Shown piece by piece: positions 1 through 12,832 of a DNA stretch of 64,000 nt. The stretch covers positions 566,429 through 630,428 of the forward strand of contig JACEEZ010020100.1 in NCBI GenBank assembly GCA_016584305.1, read 5' to 3'. The first letter of the stretch is position 1; every line of letters starts with the position of its first letter. Origin of the DNA: Chionoecetes opilio (Eukaryota; Arthropoda; Malacostraca; Decapoda; Majidae). The notes beneath the pieces are model-generated. The model did no database searches. It was not told the origin of the DNA and was given only the letters and a program-made list of their open reading frames with translations. A program made the translations under genes and the position numbers.

Positions 1-279
1 TTGTTGAGCCATAAAATTACTTAAAACAGAACCTGTCATCAAACCGACTCATCAAGAAATCAAACAAGCTCCTCGTATTCAACATGGGCATTGCAAATAT
101 ATACTTACTCTTGCCATGTCTACAACAATAACTGAGCTACAGATCATTGCCTATCTGTGCATCTTTTCCTATGACCTCACTAGAATCTATTGACATCCCA
201 AAGACCTAATAATATAGAAGTTACCACACTTGGCTCACAACTGAAAAGTTTAGAGTTGAACCCCTGGCTGTGTGGACCC

Positions 280-2440
280 TTCCATGTTGTAGCCTTGGTT
301 CCCCAGCACAGAGCATGTACAGAGTGTAGCCTGGTTCCCAGCCGAGCTGTATGATGTACCTTGGTTCCCCACACGGCTTACATGTGCCTTGGTTCCCCAG
401 CACAGAGCATGTATAAGTGTAGCCTTGGTTCCCCACCAGAGCATGTACAGATGTGCCTTGTTCCCGCACGAGCATGTACAGATGTAGCCTTGTTCCCCAG
501 CACAGAGCATTATAGAGTGTAGCCTGGTTCCCAGCACAAGCATGTACAGAGTGTAGCCTGGTCCCAGCACAGAGCATGTATAGAGTGAGCCTGTCCCCAG
601 CAAGAGCAGTATAAGTGTAGCCTTGTTCCCAGCACAGAGATGTAAGATTGTACCCTTGGTTTCCCGCACAGAGCATGTATCGAGTTAGTTGTTCCCCAGC
701 ACAGGCATGTACGAGTGTAGCCTTGGGTTCCCAGCACAGAGCATGCGAGTGTAGCCTTGTTCCAGCAGAGCATTAAATAGTTGTAGCCTGTCCCATCACA
801 CGAGCATTACAGAGTACCTGTTCCCAGCACAGAGCATGTACAGAGTGTAGCCTGGGTCCCAGCACAGAGCATGTAGAGTGTACCTTGTCCCCAGCACAAG
901 CATGTATAGAGTGTAGCCTTGGTTCCCAGCACAGGCCATGTATACGTGTAGCCTTGGTTCCCAGCCAGACTGTACAGAGTGTACTTGTTCCCCACACCAG
1001 AGCATGTACGAGTGTACCTTGGTTCCCAGCACAGAGCATGTAAAGTGTACTTGGTTCCCCACACAGAGCATGTACGAGTGACCCTTGTCCCAGCACAGAG
1101 CATGTATAGAGTGTAGCCTTGGTTCCCCAGCACAGAGCATGTACAGAGTGTAGCCTTGGTTCCCCAGCACAGAGCATGTATAGAGTGTAGCCTTGGTTCC
1201 CCAGCACAGAGCATGTATAGAGTGTAGCCTTGGTTCCCCAGCACAGAGCATGTTAGAGTGTAGCCTTGGTTCCCCAGCACAGAGCATGTACAGAGTGTAG
1301 CCTTGGTTCCCCAGCACAGAGCATGTAAGAGTGTAGCCTTGGTTCCCCAGCACAGAGCATGTATAGAGTGTAGCCTTGGTTCCCCAGCACAGAGCATGTA
1401 AGAGTGTAGCCTTGGTTCCCCAGCACAGAGCATGTATAGAGTGTAGCCTTGGTTCCCCAGCACAGAGCATGTACAGAGTGTAGCCTTGGTTCCCCAGCAC
1501 AGAGCATGTAAGAGTGTAGCCTTGGTTCCCCAGCACAGAGCATGTATAGAGTGTAGCCTTGGTTCCCCAGCACAGAGCATGTATAGAGTGTAGCCTTGGT
1601 TCCCCAGCACAGAGCATGTATAGAGTGTAGCCTTGGTTCCCCAGCACAGAGCATGTATAGAGTGTAGCCTTGGTTCCCCAGCACAGAGCATGTAAGAGTG
1701 TAGCCTTGGTTCCCCAGCACAGAGCATGTACAGAGTGTAGCCTTGGTTCCCCAGCACAGAGCATGTATAGAGTGTAGCCTTGGTTCCCCAGCACAGAGCA
1801 TGTATAGAGTGTAGCCTTGGTTCCCCAGCACAGAGCATGTATAGAGTGTAGCCTTGGTTCCCCAGCACAGAGCATGTACAGAGTGTAGCCTTGGTTCCCC
1901 AGCACAGAGCATGTATAGAGTGTAGCCTTGGTTCCCCAGCACAGAGCATGTATAGAGTGTAGCCTTGGTTCCCCAGCACAGAGCATGTACAGAGTGTAGC
2001 CTTGGTTCCCCAGCACAGAGCATGTACAGAGTGTAGCCTTGGTTCCCCAGCACAGAGCATGTATAGAGTGTAGCCTTGGTTCCCCAGCACAGAGCATGTA
2101 AGTGTAGCCTTGGTTCCCCAGCACAGAGCATGTATGAGTGTGTAGCCTTGGTTCCCCAGCACAGAGCATGTATAGAGTGTAGCCTTGGTTCCCCAGCACA
2201 GAGCATGTATAGAGTGTAGCCTTGGTTCCCCAGCACAGAGCATGTATAGAGTGTAGCCTTGGTTCCCCAGCACAGAGCATGTAAGAGTGTGTAGCCTTGG
2301 TTCCCCAGCACAGAGCATGTAAGAGTGTAGCCTTGGTTCCCCAGCACAGAGCATGTACAGTGTAGCCTTGGTTCCCCAGCACAGAGCATGTATAGAGTGT
2401 AGCCTTGGTTCCCCAGCACAGAGCATGTAGAGAGTGTAAG
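280..2440. repeat. 37-bp tandem array, about 58 units
   Basis: The unit is GTATAGAGTGTAGCCTTGGT + TCCCCAGCACAGAGCAT, with TATAG/TACAG/TAAG variants. Units from about 1100 to 2420 are very regular; units from 280 to 1080 carry many one-base deletions. Open frames here are by-products of the unit having no stops. Confidence 0.95.
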
Positions 2441-2624
2441 TCAAGGAGTCGCGACTATTTTTATAGAGTGAGACTAGCAATCCTGCACAGCTACACATGA
2501 GGATGGCTCCTGTGAGTGTGGAAGCCAACAGTTTTATCCTCTTGTGGCTGTATTTACCTAGTTGTATTTTACAGGGCCTGAGCTACACTCATAGGGTCCC
2601 ATCTCTATATCTACATTTTTCTAT

Positions 2625-2835
2625 TTTACTTCCTTAGTACTTGGTGTTGGGGAAGCCACCACCCGGGCGGTGCGTCACAACCTGCGGCTAACACCCGGCA
2701 CCCATGCACTGCTGGGTGGACAGGGGCTCGGGTTTTAAGAAGACCGCCCATCTTTCTCTGATCAGCCCTGGATCGAACCCGGGATTTCTTTGTTGTGAAC
2801 CGAGTGCTAACCACTACCCTACGGAGTACCCGTAG
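2625..2835 (-). mobile_element. tRNA-headed SINE (Val-like head)
   Basis: On the minus strand, GGTAGTGGTTAGCACTCGGT (A box-like) and CCCGGGTTCGATCCAGGG (B box) lie at tRNA spacing, with TTCACAA where an anticodon loop would be. A non-tRNA body follows. There is no matching acceptor stem, so it is not a tRNA gene. Confidence 0.6.
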
Positions 2836-2839
2836 GGTA

Positions 2840-3115
2840 CACAGTACCCTGTGTATTTGTACAATACCACAGTACCCTGTGTATTTGTACAATACCACAG
2901 TACCCTGTGTATTTGTACAATACCACAGTACCCTGTGTATTTGTACAATACCACAGTACCCTGTGTATTTGTACAATACCACAGTACCCTGTGTATTTGT
3001 ACAATACCACAGTACCCTGTGTATTTGTACAATACCACAGTACCCTGTGTATTTGTACAATACCACAGTACCCTGTGTATTTGTACAATACCACAGTACC
3101 CTGTGTATTTGTGTG
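2840..3115. repeat. 28-bp tandem array, about 10 units
   Basis: The unit is ACAGTACCCTGTGTATTTGT + ACAATACC. Units are essentially identical. It abuts the tRNA-head end of the SINE at 2.6-2.8 kb. Confidence 0.95.
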
Positions 3116-3446
3116 GGTGTGGAATCTTGCTACAAGACACCAGAAATGGTCTATGGCAGACCAATGAAGCACATAAACAAGTGAGGCCTAACAAGGACAA
3201 GTCTCCAAAACACACAAAAAAAAATATACATTCAACAATTATAAAACTTTTCCGGTGTATCTTTATCAATACGCCAATGTAAAAATTTTCACAGAAGGTT
3301 CTTTAAATGCTGGCTTTTGGAAGCCTTTTTCACCCTATTCTATCTTGTAGCAGCTTTCCAGCTCTCAATCACTAGCAATTTCTCTCTATAAGCCCCTATC
3401 TCAGGTCATTCTGTAAGGCCTCATCCCACAGTGTTTTTACAGTTTA
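3116..3446. other. No feature seen
   Basis: Unique AT-rich intronic sequence between two minisatellites. Confidence 0.6.
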
Positions 3447-4437
3447 TGCCTGGTAAGTCAGCCCCAGCATGCACACCTGTCACTGGTAAGTCAGCCCCAG
3501 CATGCACACCTGTCACTGGTAAGTCAGCCCCAGCATGCACACCTGTCACTGGTAAGTCAGCCCCAGCATCCACACCTGTCACTGGTAAGTCAGCCCCAGC
3601 ATCCACACCTGTCACTGGTAAGTCAGCCCCAGCATGCACACCTGTCACTGGTAAGTCAGCCCCAGCATGCACACCTGCCACTGGTAAGTCAGCCCCAGCA
3701 TGCACACCTGTCACTGGTAAGTCAGCCCCAGCATGCACACCTGCCACTGGTAAGTCAGCCCAGCATCCACACCTGTCACTGGTAAGTCAGCCCCAGCATC
3801 CACACCTGTCACTGGTAAGTCAGCCCCAGCATCCACACCTGTCACTGGTAAGTCAGCCCCAGCATGCACACCTGTCACTGGTAAGTCAGCCCCAGCATGC
3901 ACACCTGTCACTGGTAAGTCAGCCCCAGCATGCACACCTGTCACTGGTAAGTCAGCCCCAGCATGCACACCTGTCACTGGTAAGTCAGCCCCAGCATGCA
4001 CCCCTGTCACTGGTAAGTCAGCCCCAGCATGCACACCTGTCACTGGTAAGTCAGCCCCAGCATGCACACCTGTCACTGGTAAGTCAGCCCCAGCATCCAC
4101 ACCTGTCACTGGTAAGTCAGCCCCAGCATCCACACCTGTCACTGGTAAGTCAGCCCCAGCATGCACACCTGTCACTGGTAAGTCAGCCCCAGCATGCACA
4201 CCTGTCACTGGTAAGTCAGCCCAGCATGCACACCTGTCACTGGTAAGTCAGCTCCAGCATCCACACCTGCCACTGGTAAGTCAGCCCCAGCATCCACACC
4301 TGTCACTGGTAAGTCAGCCCCAGCATGCACACCTGTCACTGGTAAATCAGCCCCAGCATGCACCCCTGTCACTGGTAAGTCAGCCCCAGCATGCACACCT
4401 GTCACTGGTAAGTCAGCCCCAGCATGCACCCCTGTCA
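3447..4437. repeat. 33-bp tandem array, about 30 units
   Basis: The unit is CCTGTCACTGGTAAGTCAGC + CCCAGCATGCACA, with ATGC/ATCC variants. Because 33 is a multiple of 3, an 11-residue peptide repeat is open on both strands. Each unit has a plus-strand consensus splice donor (CTG/GTAAGT), antisense to cnc. Confidence 0.95.
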
Positions 4438-4754
4438 CCCCGTCATCACACCCCAGAGTTTCTAAATGTCCATCTATCCATGCCTGCCTGTACATTCTCA
4501 ACAGTACAGCAATGCATTAAGGCCTATCCTATGTCCCAGTTCATACTAAGGATCCCAGGCACATATACATACATAGTAGCATACTAGTACTATATGCCTA
4601 TTCAAAGTATGTGTCATCAAAGTGTATACTACCCCACAAAAATAGACATAGGAAAAACGTCTGCGGCACCAAAACAATAACGATGATTGTAGTCAAATAA
4701 ATAAATCATCATTACTTAGAAAACAGTATTCATAACAGTCAACGGTAAAGACGG

Positions 4755-5015
4755 GGGCGTACGCTAAGGGGTGCATGGCCTCGGTGCTCATCTCCGTAGC
4801 ATTGCCCTTGAGCCTGTGCTACCCCGGGACACAGGGCTAGTGGGACATCCAGGTTACCACAGTTACCTTCCCCAAGTTTCCCCAGGTACCCATTTATCGA
4901 CCCCGAAAGGGAAGAAGAACAGCTGGATCTGGTCGTCGACTTGCCCCGGCCCGGATTCGAACCAGAGCCCGCAGATTCGTAGCCAGGCACGCTAGCCACT
5001 GCACCACGGAGGCCA
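4755..5015 (-). mobile_element. tRNA-headed SINE (Arg-ACG-like head)
   Basis: On the minus strand, GGTGCAGTGGCTAGCGTGCC and CTGGTTCGAATCCGGGC are Pol III A- and B-box-like, with CTACGAA between them as an Arg(ACG)-like anticodon loop. The body includes GGGTCGATAAATGGGTACCT. A short ATAACATAAA repeat lies next to the tRNA head. Confidence 0.6.
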
Positions 5016-5097
5016 CATAACATAAAATAACATAGCATAAAATAACATAACATTCATAACAGTACTTACCCCATAGAGGCAGCCTTCCGCGTGGTGT

Positions 5098-5340
5098 GAG
5101 TGAGGTGGTGACAGAGGTGTGAGTGAGGTGGTGACAGAGTGGTGTGAGTGGTGTGGTGACAGTGGTGTGAGTGGTGTGGTGACAGAGTGGTGTGAGTGGT
5201 GTGGTGACAGTGGTGTGAGTGGTGTGGTGACAGAGTGGTGTGAGTGGTGTGGTGACAGTGGTGTGAGTGGTGTGGTGACAGAGTGGTACCTTCTCAGTGG
5301 TGTGGTGACAGTGGTGTGAGTGGTGTGGTGACAGAGTGGA
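5098..5340. repeat. GTGTGAGTG-GTGACAG minisatellite next to exon D
   Basis: Alternating 25- and 23-bp units of GTGTGAGTGGTGTGGTGACA + GAGTG or GTG form a higher-order unit of about 48 bp. It lies in the cnc intron just past the exon D donor. Confidence 0.9.
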
Positions 5341-5347
5341 GGCTTAC

Positions 5348-5491
5348 CTGTAGTGAGCGTGGGTGCTGTGGGTGGAGCTGGGAAGCCTGGATCATGTCGT
5401 CCAGGGTGTCGTTCAGGGTGTCCAAGCTGTCGTCGCTGTCCTCCTTGTCCGGGCTCTCCTGGGCCTCAGAGCTCGGTTCCGACTCGGAGGG
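5348..5491 (-). CDS. cnc: cnc exon D: acidic, Ser-rich segment
   Basis: This is a 48-codon exon, phase 0 at both ends, with acceptor ATCGTTGCCTCAG and donor GTAAGC after CTACAG. It encodes PSESEPSSEAQESPDKEDSD, then DSLDTLNDTLDDMIQASQLH and PQHPRSLQ. The acidic/Ser-rich composition with DDSLDTLNDTLDDMI fits a transactivation or linker segment as found between the Keap1-binding region and the bZIP in this family. No catalytic or DNA-binding motif is present. It is assigned to cnc because strand and phase are continuous with exon C 4.9 kb upstream and because codon use and GC content are higher than in the surrounding intron. The next exons must lie left of position 1. A GTGTGAGTG minisatellite begins only a few bases past the donor. 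Confidence 0.75.
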
Positions 5492-5607
5492 CTGAGGCAA
5501 CGATGGATTTATTACTAATGGCTGTGATATTTTTTACTGAATGTGACTATTTAAAACTGTAGTTGTAAAGAAATCAATACAGCCCTCAATAATATCATTT
5601 ATTGAGC

Positions 5608-5838
5608 CCTAGCGTCAATAACACTGCACTAATGTCCCCAGGCGCCATATATTACGAATTTAAGCATCACTACAACTACATACAACAATATTTGTATGTG
5701 TCCACTGAAGAGGCATGCATAGCAGTTTATATTATGTACCTGTCTTCAGTGGCACATACAAGTCTGTAGTGATGCTGAAATTTGTAATATATGGCGCCTG
5801 GCGACATTAGTGCAGTGGCGACTATAGTGTTATGGACA
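5608..5838. mobile_element. 230-bp fold-back MITE
   Basis: The left arm contains GTCAATAACACTGCACTAAT, GGCGCCATATATTACGAA and GCATCACTAC. The right arm carries their inverted partners TGTAATATATGGCGCC and GGCGACTATAGTGTTAT. It is related to the 58.96-kb element and, at the GGCGCCATATATTACGAAT part, to the 486-bp family. Confidence 0.65.
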
Positions 5839-5950
5839 CTTTAAAGTCATGCCACCAGCTCACAAGAAGATCTAGGACTGCCTCCACATAACCACAGTGA
5901 CGATTACTCTTCAAGTCTGCCGGTCTCTGTGCTTTTTATTTTCATTCACA

Positions 5951-6436
5951 CTACCGTAGATAACAGTAAAGTCGCCAGGACAACTTTTTTTTCTGTTTAC
6001 AGACGTGTGGTGGCGTTAATACTTACATTTCTACATCCATGAGTTCAGGAAAGTTAGAAGGGGCTATCTGGAGAGTCTGTGTCATTTTGTGTCTTCATCT
6101 GTGTCATAGTAGGGCTATAAATGAACAAATGACAAAAATATCTACAAAGTGGCTACCAACAATAAAGTCGCCATCTAGTCTATACGTATTTACTGAGTGT
6201 CCTCCCGCAGCTGTCGTCGCCCGAAAATAAAACGCGTAGTGAAATTTAAAACCGTATATACTCGCAGATACAAAGCATAAAACAACGCTGAAACAGAGTA
6301 GATTATACAGTCATGATATAAACTACTGTGTATCATCTTCAGTGGCACATAAAATTCAGTAGTAATGCTATAATTCGTAATATATGGCGGCTGGCGACAT
6401 GACTGCAGGTGGCGACTTTACTGTTATCTACGGTAG
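5951..6436 (+). mobile_element. 486-bp fold-back MITE, copy 1
   Basis: The termini are CTACCGTAGATAACAGTAAA + GTCGCC and the inverted GGCGACTTTACTGTTATCTA + CGGTAG, with TA at the borders. The inside includes GACGTGTGGTGGCGTTAATA and TGTTTACAGA. A near-identical copy lies inverted at 11.4 kb, on the other side of cnc exon C. Confidence 0.8.
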
Positions 6437-6582
6437 CTGATTCAAGATAGGGCAGCTATTTTCTTCTTGTGACTTGCTTGTTCACTGCATGGTGGCATTA
6501 CATTAGGGAAAATGTAAGGAAGGAAAGCATAGAAGTGAAAATATAATGAAAAGTGACAAAAACAGTTAAATAAATGAAAAGA

Positions 6583-6606
6583 AAATGTATAATAATAATA
6601 GGAACA

Positions 6607-6662
<56 letters not shown>

Positions 6663-6673
6663 GTAGGAACAAC

Positions 6674-6737
<64 letters not shown>

Positions 6738-6764
6738 GTAGGAACAACAATAATAATAATAATA

Positions 6765-6810
<46 letters not shown>

Positions 6811-6812
6811 TA
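6583..6812. repeat. AAT microsatellite
   Basis: (AAT)n is interrupted by two copies of AGTAGGAACAACAA, suggesting a larger duplicated block. Confidence 0.95.
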
Positions 6813-6912
6813 ATAAAAATGATGCTTAGTTTAGAATGAATTACAACATTCATTTCTGGACTGATTAATATAACCCGCCATGACAGGCCATCAGGGTTTC
6901 CTTTGAGAGTTG

Positions 6913-7040
6913 TTGAAAGGCAAAGGCTAGGGGATAGGATGGGGACAAAGGCTAGGGGATAGGATGGGGACAAAGGCTAGGGGATAGGATGGGGACAAAG
7001 GCTAGGGGATAGGATGGGGACAAAGGCTAGGGGATGACAT
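6913..7040. repeat. 25-bp tandem array, about 5 units
   Basis: The unit is CAAAGGCTAGGGGATAGGAT + GGGGA, with almost no divergence. Confidence 0.9.
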
Positions 7041-7249
7041 GATGGAGGTCTTTACAGGAGCAACACATCATTTCTCCCAATAAATCATCAGCTTAGAAAT
7101 CATAGTTCCAGCTGACAAAATATAGATTCAAGAAATACAAGCAGGAATTGGCTCACTAACAGGGTGGAGGCTGTCTGGGATGGGTCAAGCGTAATGCAGT
7201 AAGTATGCATGTGGCTCAGAGTGTGCTGGACAGATTTAAGGATCAGCTT

Positions 7250-8190
7250 GAAAGTTAACGTACAATGTGCTTTTTTAGCTTTTCTATAGTCGTATGATGT
7301 TCTTAGTTAACGTACAATGTGCTTTTTCAGCTTTTATATAGTGGTATGATGTTCTTAGTTAACGTACAATGTCCTTTTTCAGCTTTTCTATAGTCGTATG
7401 ATGTTCTTAGTTAACGTACAATGTGGTATATTAGCTTTTCTATAGTCGTATGATGTTCTTAGTTAACGTACAATGTGGTATATTAGCTTTTCTATAGTCG
7501 TATGATGTTCTTAGTTAACGTACAATGTGGTATATTAGCTTTTATATAGTCGTATGATGTGATTAGTTAACGTACAATGTGCTTTTTCAGCTTTTCTATA
7601 GTCGTATGATGTTCTTAGTTAACGTACAATGTGCTTTTTTAGCTTTTCTATAGTCGTATGATGTTCTTAGTTAACGTACAATGTCCTTTTTTAGCTTTTC
7701 TATAGTGGTATGATGTTCTTAGTTAACGTACAATGTCCTTTTTTAGCTTTTCTATAGTCGTATGATGTTCTTAGTTAACGTACAATGTCCTTTTTCAGCT
7801 TTTATATAGTCGTATGATGTTCTTAGTTAACGTACAATGTCCTTTTTTAGCTTTTCTATAGTCGTATGATGTTCTTAGTTAACGTACAATGTGCTTTTTC
7901 AGCTTTTATATAGTCGTATGATGTTCTTAGTTAACGTACAATGTGGTATATTAGCTTTTCTATAGTGGTATGATGTTCTTAGTTAACGTACAATGTGCTT
8001 TTTTAGCTTTTATATAGTCGTATGATGTTCTTAGTTAACGTACAATGTGCTTTTTTAGCTTTTCTATAGTCGTATGGTGTGATTAGTTAACGTACAATGT
8101 CCTTTTTCAGCTTTTCTATAGTCGTATGATGTTCTTAGTTAACGTACAATGTGCTTTTTCAGCTTTTCTATAGTCGTATGATGTTCTGAA
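7250..8190. repeat. 52-bp tandem array, about 18 units
   Basis: The unit is GTTAACGTACAATGTGCTTT + TTCAGCTTTTCTATAGTCGT + ATGATGTTCTTA. Variants (GTGC/GTCC/GTGGTATATTAG; TTC/TTA) recur non-randomly, as expected from unequal exchange. Confidence 0.95.
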
Positions 8191-8321
8191 GTGTCTTAAA
8201 TGTTTGATGTTGCTTTACTAAGAAGTGTAAACAATGCATCAATACCAAACCACAGCAGAAGAGAAAAATTCCAATGTATTCTTTGCCATGTCATCTGTCA
8301 CCTTCTCACGCTGGCCACATT

Positions 8322-9218
8322 TTCACCCAGGATGCAAAATAGGGTGACAATGATACACCCAGGATGCAAAATAGGGTGACAATGATACACCCAGGATGCA
8401 AAATAGGGTGACAATGATACACCCAGGATGCAAAATAGGGTGACAATGATACACCCAGGATGCAAAATAGGGTGACAATGATACACCCAGGATGCAAAAT
8501 AGGGTGACAATGATACACCCAGGATGCAAAATAAGGTGACAATGATACACCAGGAGCAAAAGTGCAATGTAACCGATGCAAAATAAGGTGACAATGATAC
8601 ACCCAGGATGCAAAATAAGGTGACAATGATACACCCAGGATGCAAAATAGGTGACAATGATACACTCAGGATGCAAAATAGGGTGACAATGATACACCCA
8701 GGATGCAAAATAGGGTGACAATGATACACCAGGATGCAAAATAGGGTGACAATGATACACCCAGGATGCAAAATAGGTGACAATGATACACCCAGGATGC
8801 AAATAAGGTGACAATGATACACCCAGGATGCAAAATAGGGTGACAATGATACACCCAGGATGCAAAATAAGGTGACAATGATACACCCAGGATGCAAAAT
8901 AAGGTGACAATGATACACCCAGGATGCAAAATAAGGTGACAATGATACACCCAGGATGCAAAATAGGGTGACAATGATAACCCAGGATGCAAAATAGGGT
9001 GACAATGATACACCCAGGATGCAAAATAGGGTGACAATGATACACCCAGGATGCAAAATAGGGTGACAATGATACACCCAGGATGCAAAATAGGGTGACA
9101 ATGATACACCCAGGATGCAAAATAGGGTGACAATGATACACCCAGGATGCAAAATAGGGTGACAATGATACACCCAGGATGCAAAATAGGGTGACAATGA
9201 TACACCAGGATGCAAAAT
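8322..9218. repeat. 32-bp tandem array, about 28 units
   Basis: The unit is TGATACACCCAGGATGCAAA + ATAGGGTGACAA (AGGG/AAGG variants). Single-base losses cluster in the middle (8540-8820). Confidence 0.95.
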
Positions 9219-9237
9219 ATACATATAGGGTGTAAAT

Positions 9238-9365
9238 GGTGAATGGATCAGTCGTCAGGTAGTCAGTGCGATCAATAGGGATTTAAGGAGGTGACAGTGT
9301 TATGTATGGGATGAAAGGTGGTGTAGGTAGTGTTAAGTAACAGGAATACCTCGGTAGGTACTAGC
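9238..9365 (+). mobile_element. Degraded LINE 3' fragment, same family
   Basis: AGTCGTCAGGTAGTCAGTGC, GGTGTAGGTAGTGTTAAGTA and ACAGGAATACCTCGG align with the 43.3-kb LINE end, with many small deletions. It follows directly after the 32-bp array. Confidence 0.55.
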
Positions 9366-9539
9366 GGCTCAGTGTAGTGTCATAATTTAGTGTATGTATT
9401 TATGTGAAAGTTAGTTGTGATAATGTCTTTGTAAATGTAGCTGTGATAATCCAGTTGAAATGTCACTTTGGTGTTTACTGATGGATGGCAGCCACAAGTA
9501 GTGGTTATCTAGTTATATTGTATACCGTTATGCCTTAAA

Positions 9540-10280
9540 GTAGAGTAGTGGTGATAATGGAGTGTGTAGTGGTGATAATGGTATTGTGGTGATATGGTAG
9601 TGGTAGTGGTGATAATGGTAGTGGTTAATGGTAGTGGTAGTGAGTGTAGTGGTAGTGGTGATAATGGTAGTTGATATGGTAGTGGTGATAATGGTAGTAG
9701 GTGTGTAATGGTGAGTGGTAGTGGTGATATGTGGTAGTGGTGATAATGGTAGTGGTGATAATGGTAGTGGTGATAATGGTAGTGGTAGTGGTGATAATGG
9801 TAGTGGTGATAGTGGTAGTGGTAGTGGTGATAATGGTAGTGGTGATAATGGTATTAGTGGTAGTGGTGATAATGGTAGTGGTGGATAAGTGGTTAGTGGT
9901 GATAATGGTAGTGGTGATAGGTGATAGTTAGTGGTAGTGGTGATAGTGGTAGTGGTAGTGGTGATAATGGTAGTGGTGATAATGGTAGTGGTAGTGGTGA
10001 TAATGGTAGTGGTGATAATGGTAGTGGTAGTGGTGATAATGGTAGTGGTGATAATGGTAGTGGTGATAATGTGGTGATAGTGGTAGTGGTGATAATGGTA
10101 GTGGTAGAGTTAGTGGTAGTGGTGATAATGGTAGTGGTGATAATGGTAGTGGTAGTGGTGATAGTGGTAGGTAGTGGTGATAACAGTGGTAGTTAGAGTT
10201 AGTGGTAGTGGTGATAATGGTAGTTAGAGTTAGTGGTAGTGGTGATAATGGTAGTTAGAGTTAGTGGTAGTGGTGACCTT
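9540..10280. repeat. GGTAGTGGTGATAAT satellite
   Basis: Irregular mixtures of GTGGTA and GTGATAATG units end about 70 bp before the exon C donor, on the intron side. Confidence 0.9.
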
Positions 10281-10351
10281 GTATTTGTTCCTGTAAATAA
10301 AGGACAAAAAAGTCTAATACAAATAAAAATAAAGGCCAAAGGGACACTCAC

Positions 10352-10542
10352 TTTCCAGACAGTCTCTCCGGTCTCAGAGCAGTTCAGTCCCACAAACTTC
10401 AGGGCTTCGTCAAGGTTGAAGTCGAGGTTGAGGTCTGGCACGGTCTCATTAAGGGTGAAGGACGGGGAGTTCAAGGGCGACACAGAGTCAAGGGCGACGT
10501 CCCCTCCGCTGATGTGGTTCTCGGGCGACAACAACTGCTCGC
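10352..10542 (-). CDS. cnc: cnc exon C: ETGE Keap1-binding motif
   Basis: This 191-bp internal exon has acceptor TTTTATTTGCAG and donor GTGAGT after AAA. It starts with the last two bases of a codon (xGC, giving G, S, C or R), then encodes EQLLSPENHISGGDVALDSV, a Ser/Pro/acidic stretch, and finally NLDEALKFVGLNCSETGETV plus WK. The ETGE tetrapeptide (10364..10375) is the high-affinity Keap1-docking degron of the NRF/CncC family. The exon ends in phase 0 and joins in frame to exon D. Its start phase does not match the phase-0 end of exon B, so at least one exon lies between them. The exon sits between a GGTAGT/GGTGAT satellite and a GA microsatellite, and between two inverted fold-back transposons. 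Confidence is high because a DLG exon and an ETGE exon occur in the right order on one strand. Confidence 0.9.
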
Positions 10543-10920
10543 CTGCAAATAAAAAAAAGGTGGACGTTATTACTCGACTGCAAAACATTTTAAATTTTTT
10601 TCATCATTCTAATTTTTTTTATTTAATGCTAAGAACCAACAACTGCTCGCCTGTCAGAATAAGAGGTTCAAGTTATTACACTGCCTACTGTCCAATATAT
10701 ATTTTTTTTTATAGATTTTTTTTTTTTTTGTAGTATCTGCTCTCCTGTAGATAAAAAAGTATATGGTTATTACGCTACTGGACGCCTATATTTTTATTTT
10801 CTTTCATAATTTCTTTCTGTAGACTTACTAACTATTAAAAACTATATATTTGATGCTAAGAATTAAACCCTGGAATACTATGATGCGAATATAATATTAC
10901 TACTTTGTTTTTTAATAAGG

Positions 10921-11315
<395 letters not shown>

Positions 11316-11357
11316 CAACTTTTAATTTGTATCACCTAATAAAATTATCATCAACAA

Positions 11358-11840
11358 CTACCGTAGATAACAGTAAAGTCGCCACCTGCAGTCATGTCGC
11401 CAGGCACCATATATTACGAATTATAGCATTCACTACTGATTTGTCTGTGCCACTGAAGATGATACACAGTAGTTTGTATCATGACTGTATAATCTACCCT
11501 GTTTCAGCATTGTTTTATGCTTTGTATCTGCAAGTATAGACGGTTTCAAATTTCACTACGCGGTTTTTTTTCGGGCGACGACGACAGCGGTACGACACTC
11601 AGTAAATAAACGCTAGATGGCGACTCTACTGTTGGTAGCCACTTTGTAGATATTTTTGTCATTTGTTCATTTATAGCCCTACTATGACACAGATGAAGAC
11701 ACAAAATGACACAGACTCTCCAGATAGCCCCTTCTAACTGTCCTGAAATCATGGATGTAGAAATGTAAGTATTAACGCCACCACACGTCTGTAAACAGAA
11801 AAAAAAGTTGTCCTGGCGACTTTACTGTTATCTACGGTAG
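11358..11840 (-). mobile_element. 483-bp fold-back MITE, copy 2 (inverted)
   Basis: It has the same termini as the 5.95-kb element. The body is its reverse complement (TATTAACGCCACCACACGTC near the right end). It lies about 800 bp upstream of the cnc exon C acceptor. Confidence 0.8.
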
Positions 11841-12109
11841 TGACTGCACGTTTCCCTTGGGCACAGCAGCTAATGTTTGGATGTCCTGTGTATGACTGTG
11901 AGGAAGACACAGTGAGTTCACAAGTCACATGGATCAGATGTGTAGTGTTAGTAGATTAGTATTGTAGAAGTAGTAGTAAGTAGACAGGTAAGACAAAAAA
12001 AGTGTAGAGGTAATGTAAGTAGTATGAGTATAGTAAGTAGTAAGCGTAAGTAGTTAGGATAAGTAGTAGTGATGAGTTAGAAGCACAGTCAGCTAGTAAG
12101 ATAGTGTTG

Positions 12110-12702
<593 letters not shown>

Positions 12703-12832
12703 CCTTATTTTCTGATGTTCTGATGTTGTTATGAATGTACAAGACAGCCATAACAACCACAACCACAAGCCCACAGCAGTCACGCTACTCCCAGGGCCTC
12801 ACACACCCTCATGCTCCTGGCTGTCACAGGTA

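Noticed and set aside
796..2528. Reading frames of 388 to 573 codons in the 37-bp array
   Set aside because: All three frames are open because the unit has no stops on that strand; the peptides are exact unit repeats with no start context or splice signals.
280..4440. CRISPR-like arrays
   Set aside because: Repeats are contiguous without unique spacers and lie in a eukaryotic intron.
4930..5010. Functional tRNA-Arg gene
   Set aside because: A- and B-box motifs are present, but no paired acceptor stem; the sequence continues as a SINE body.
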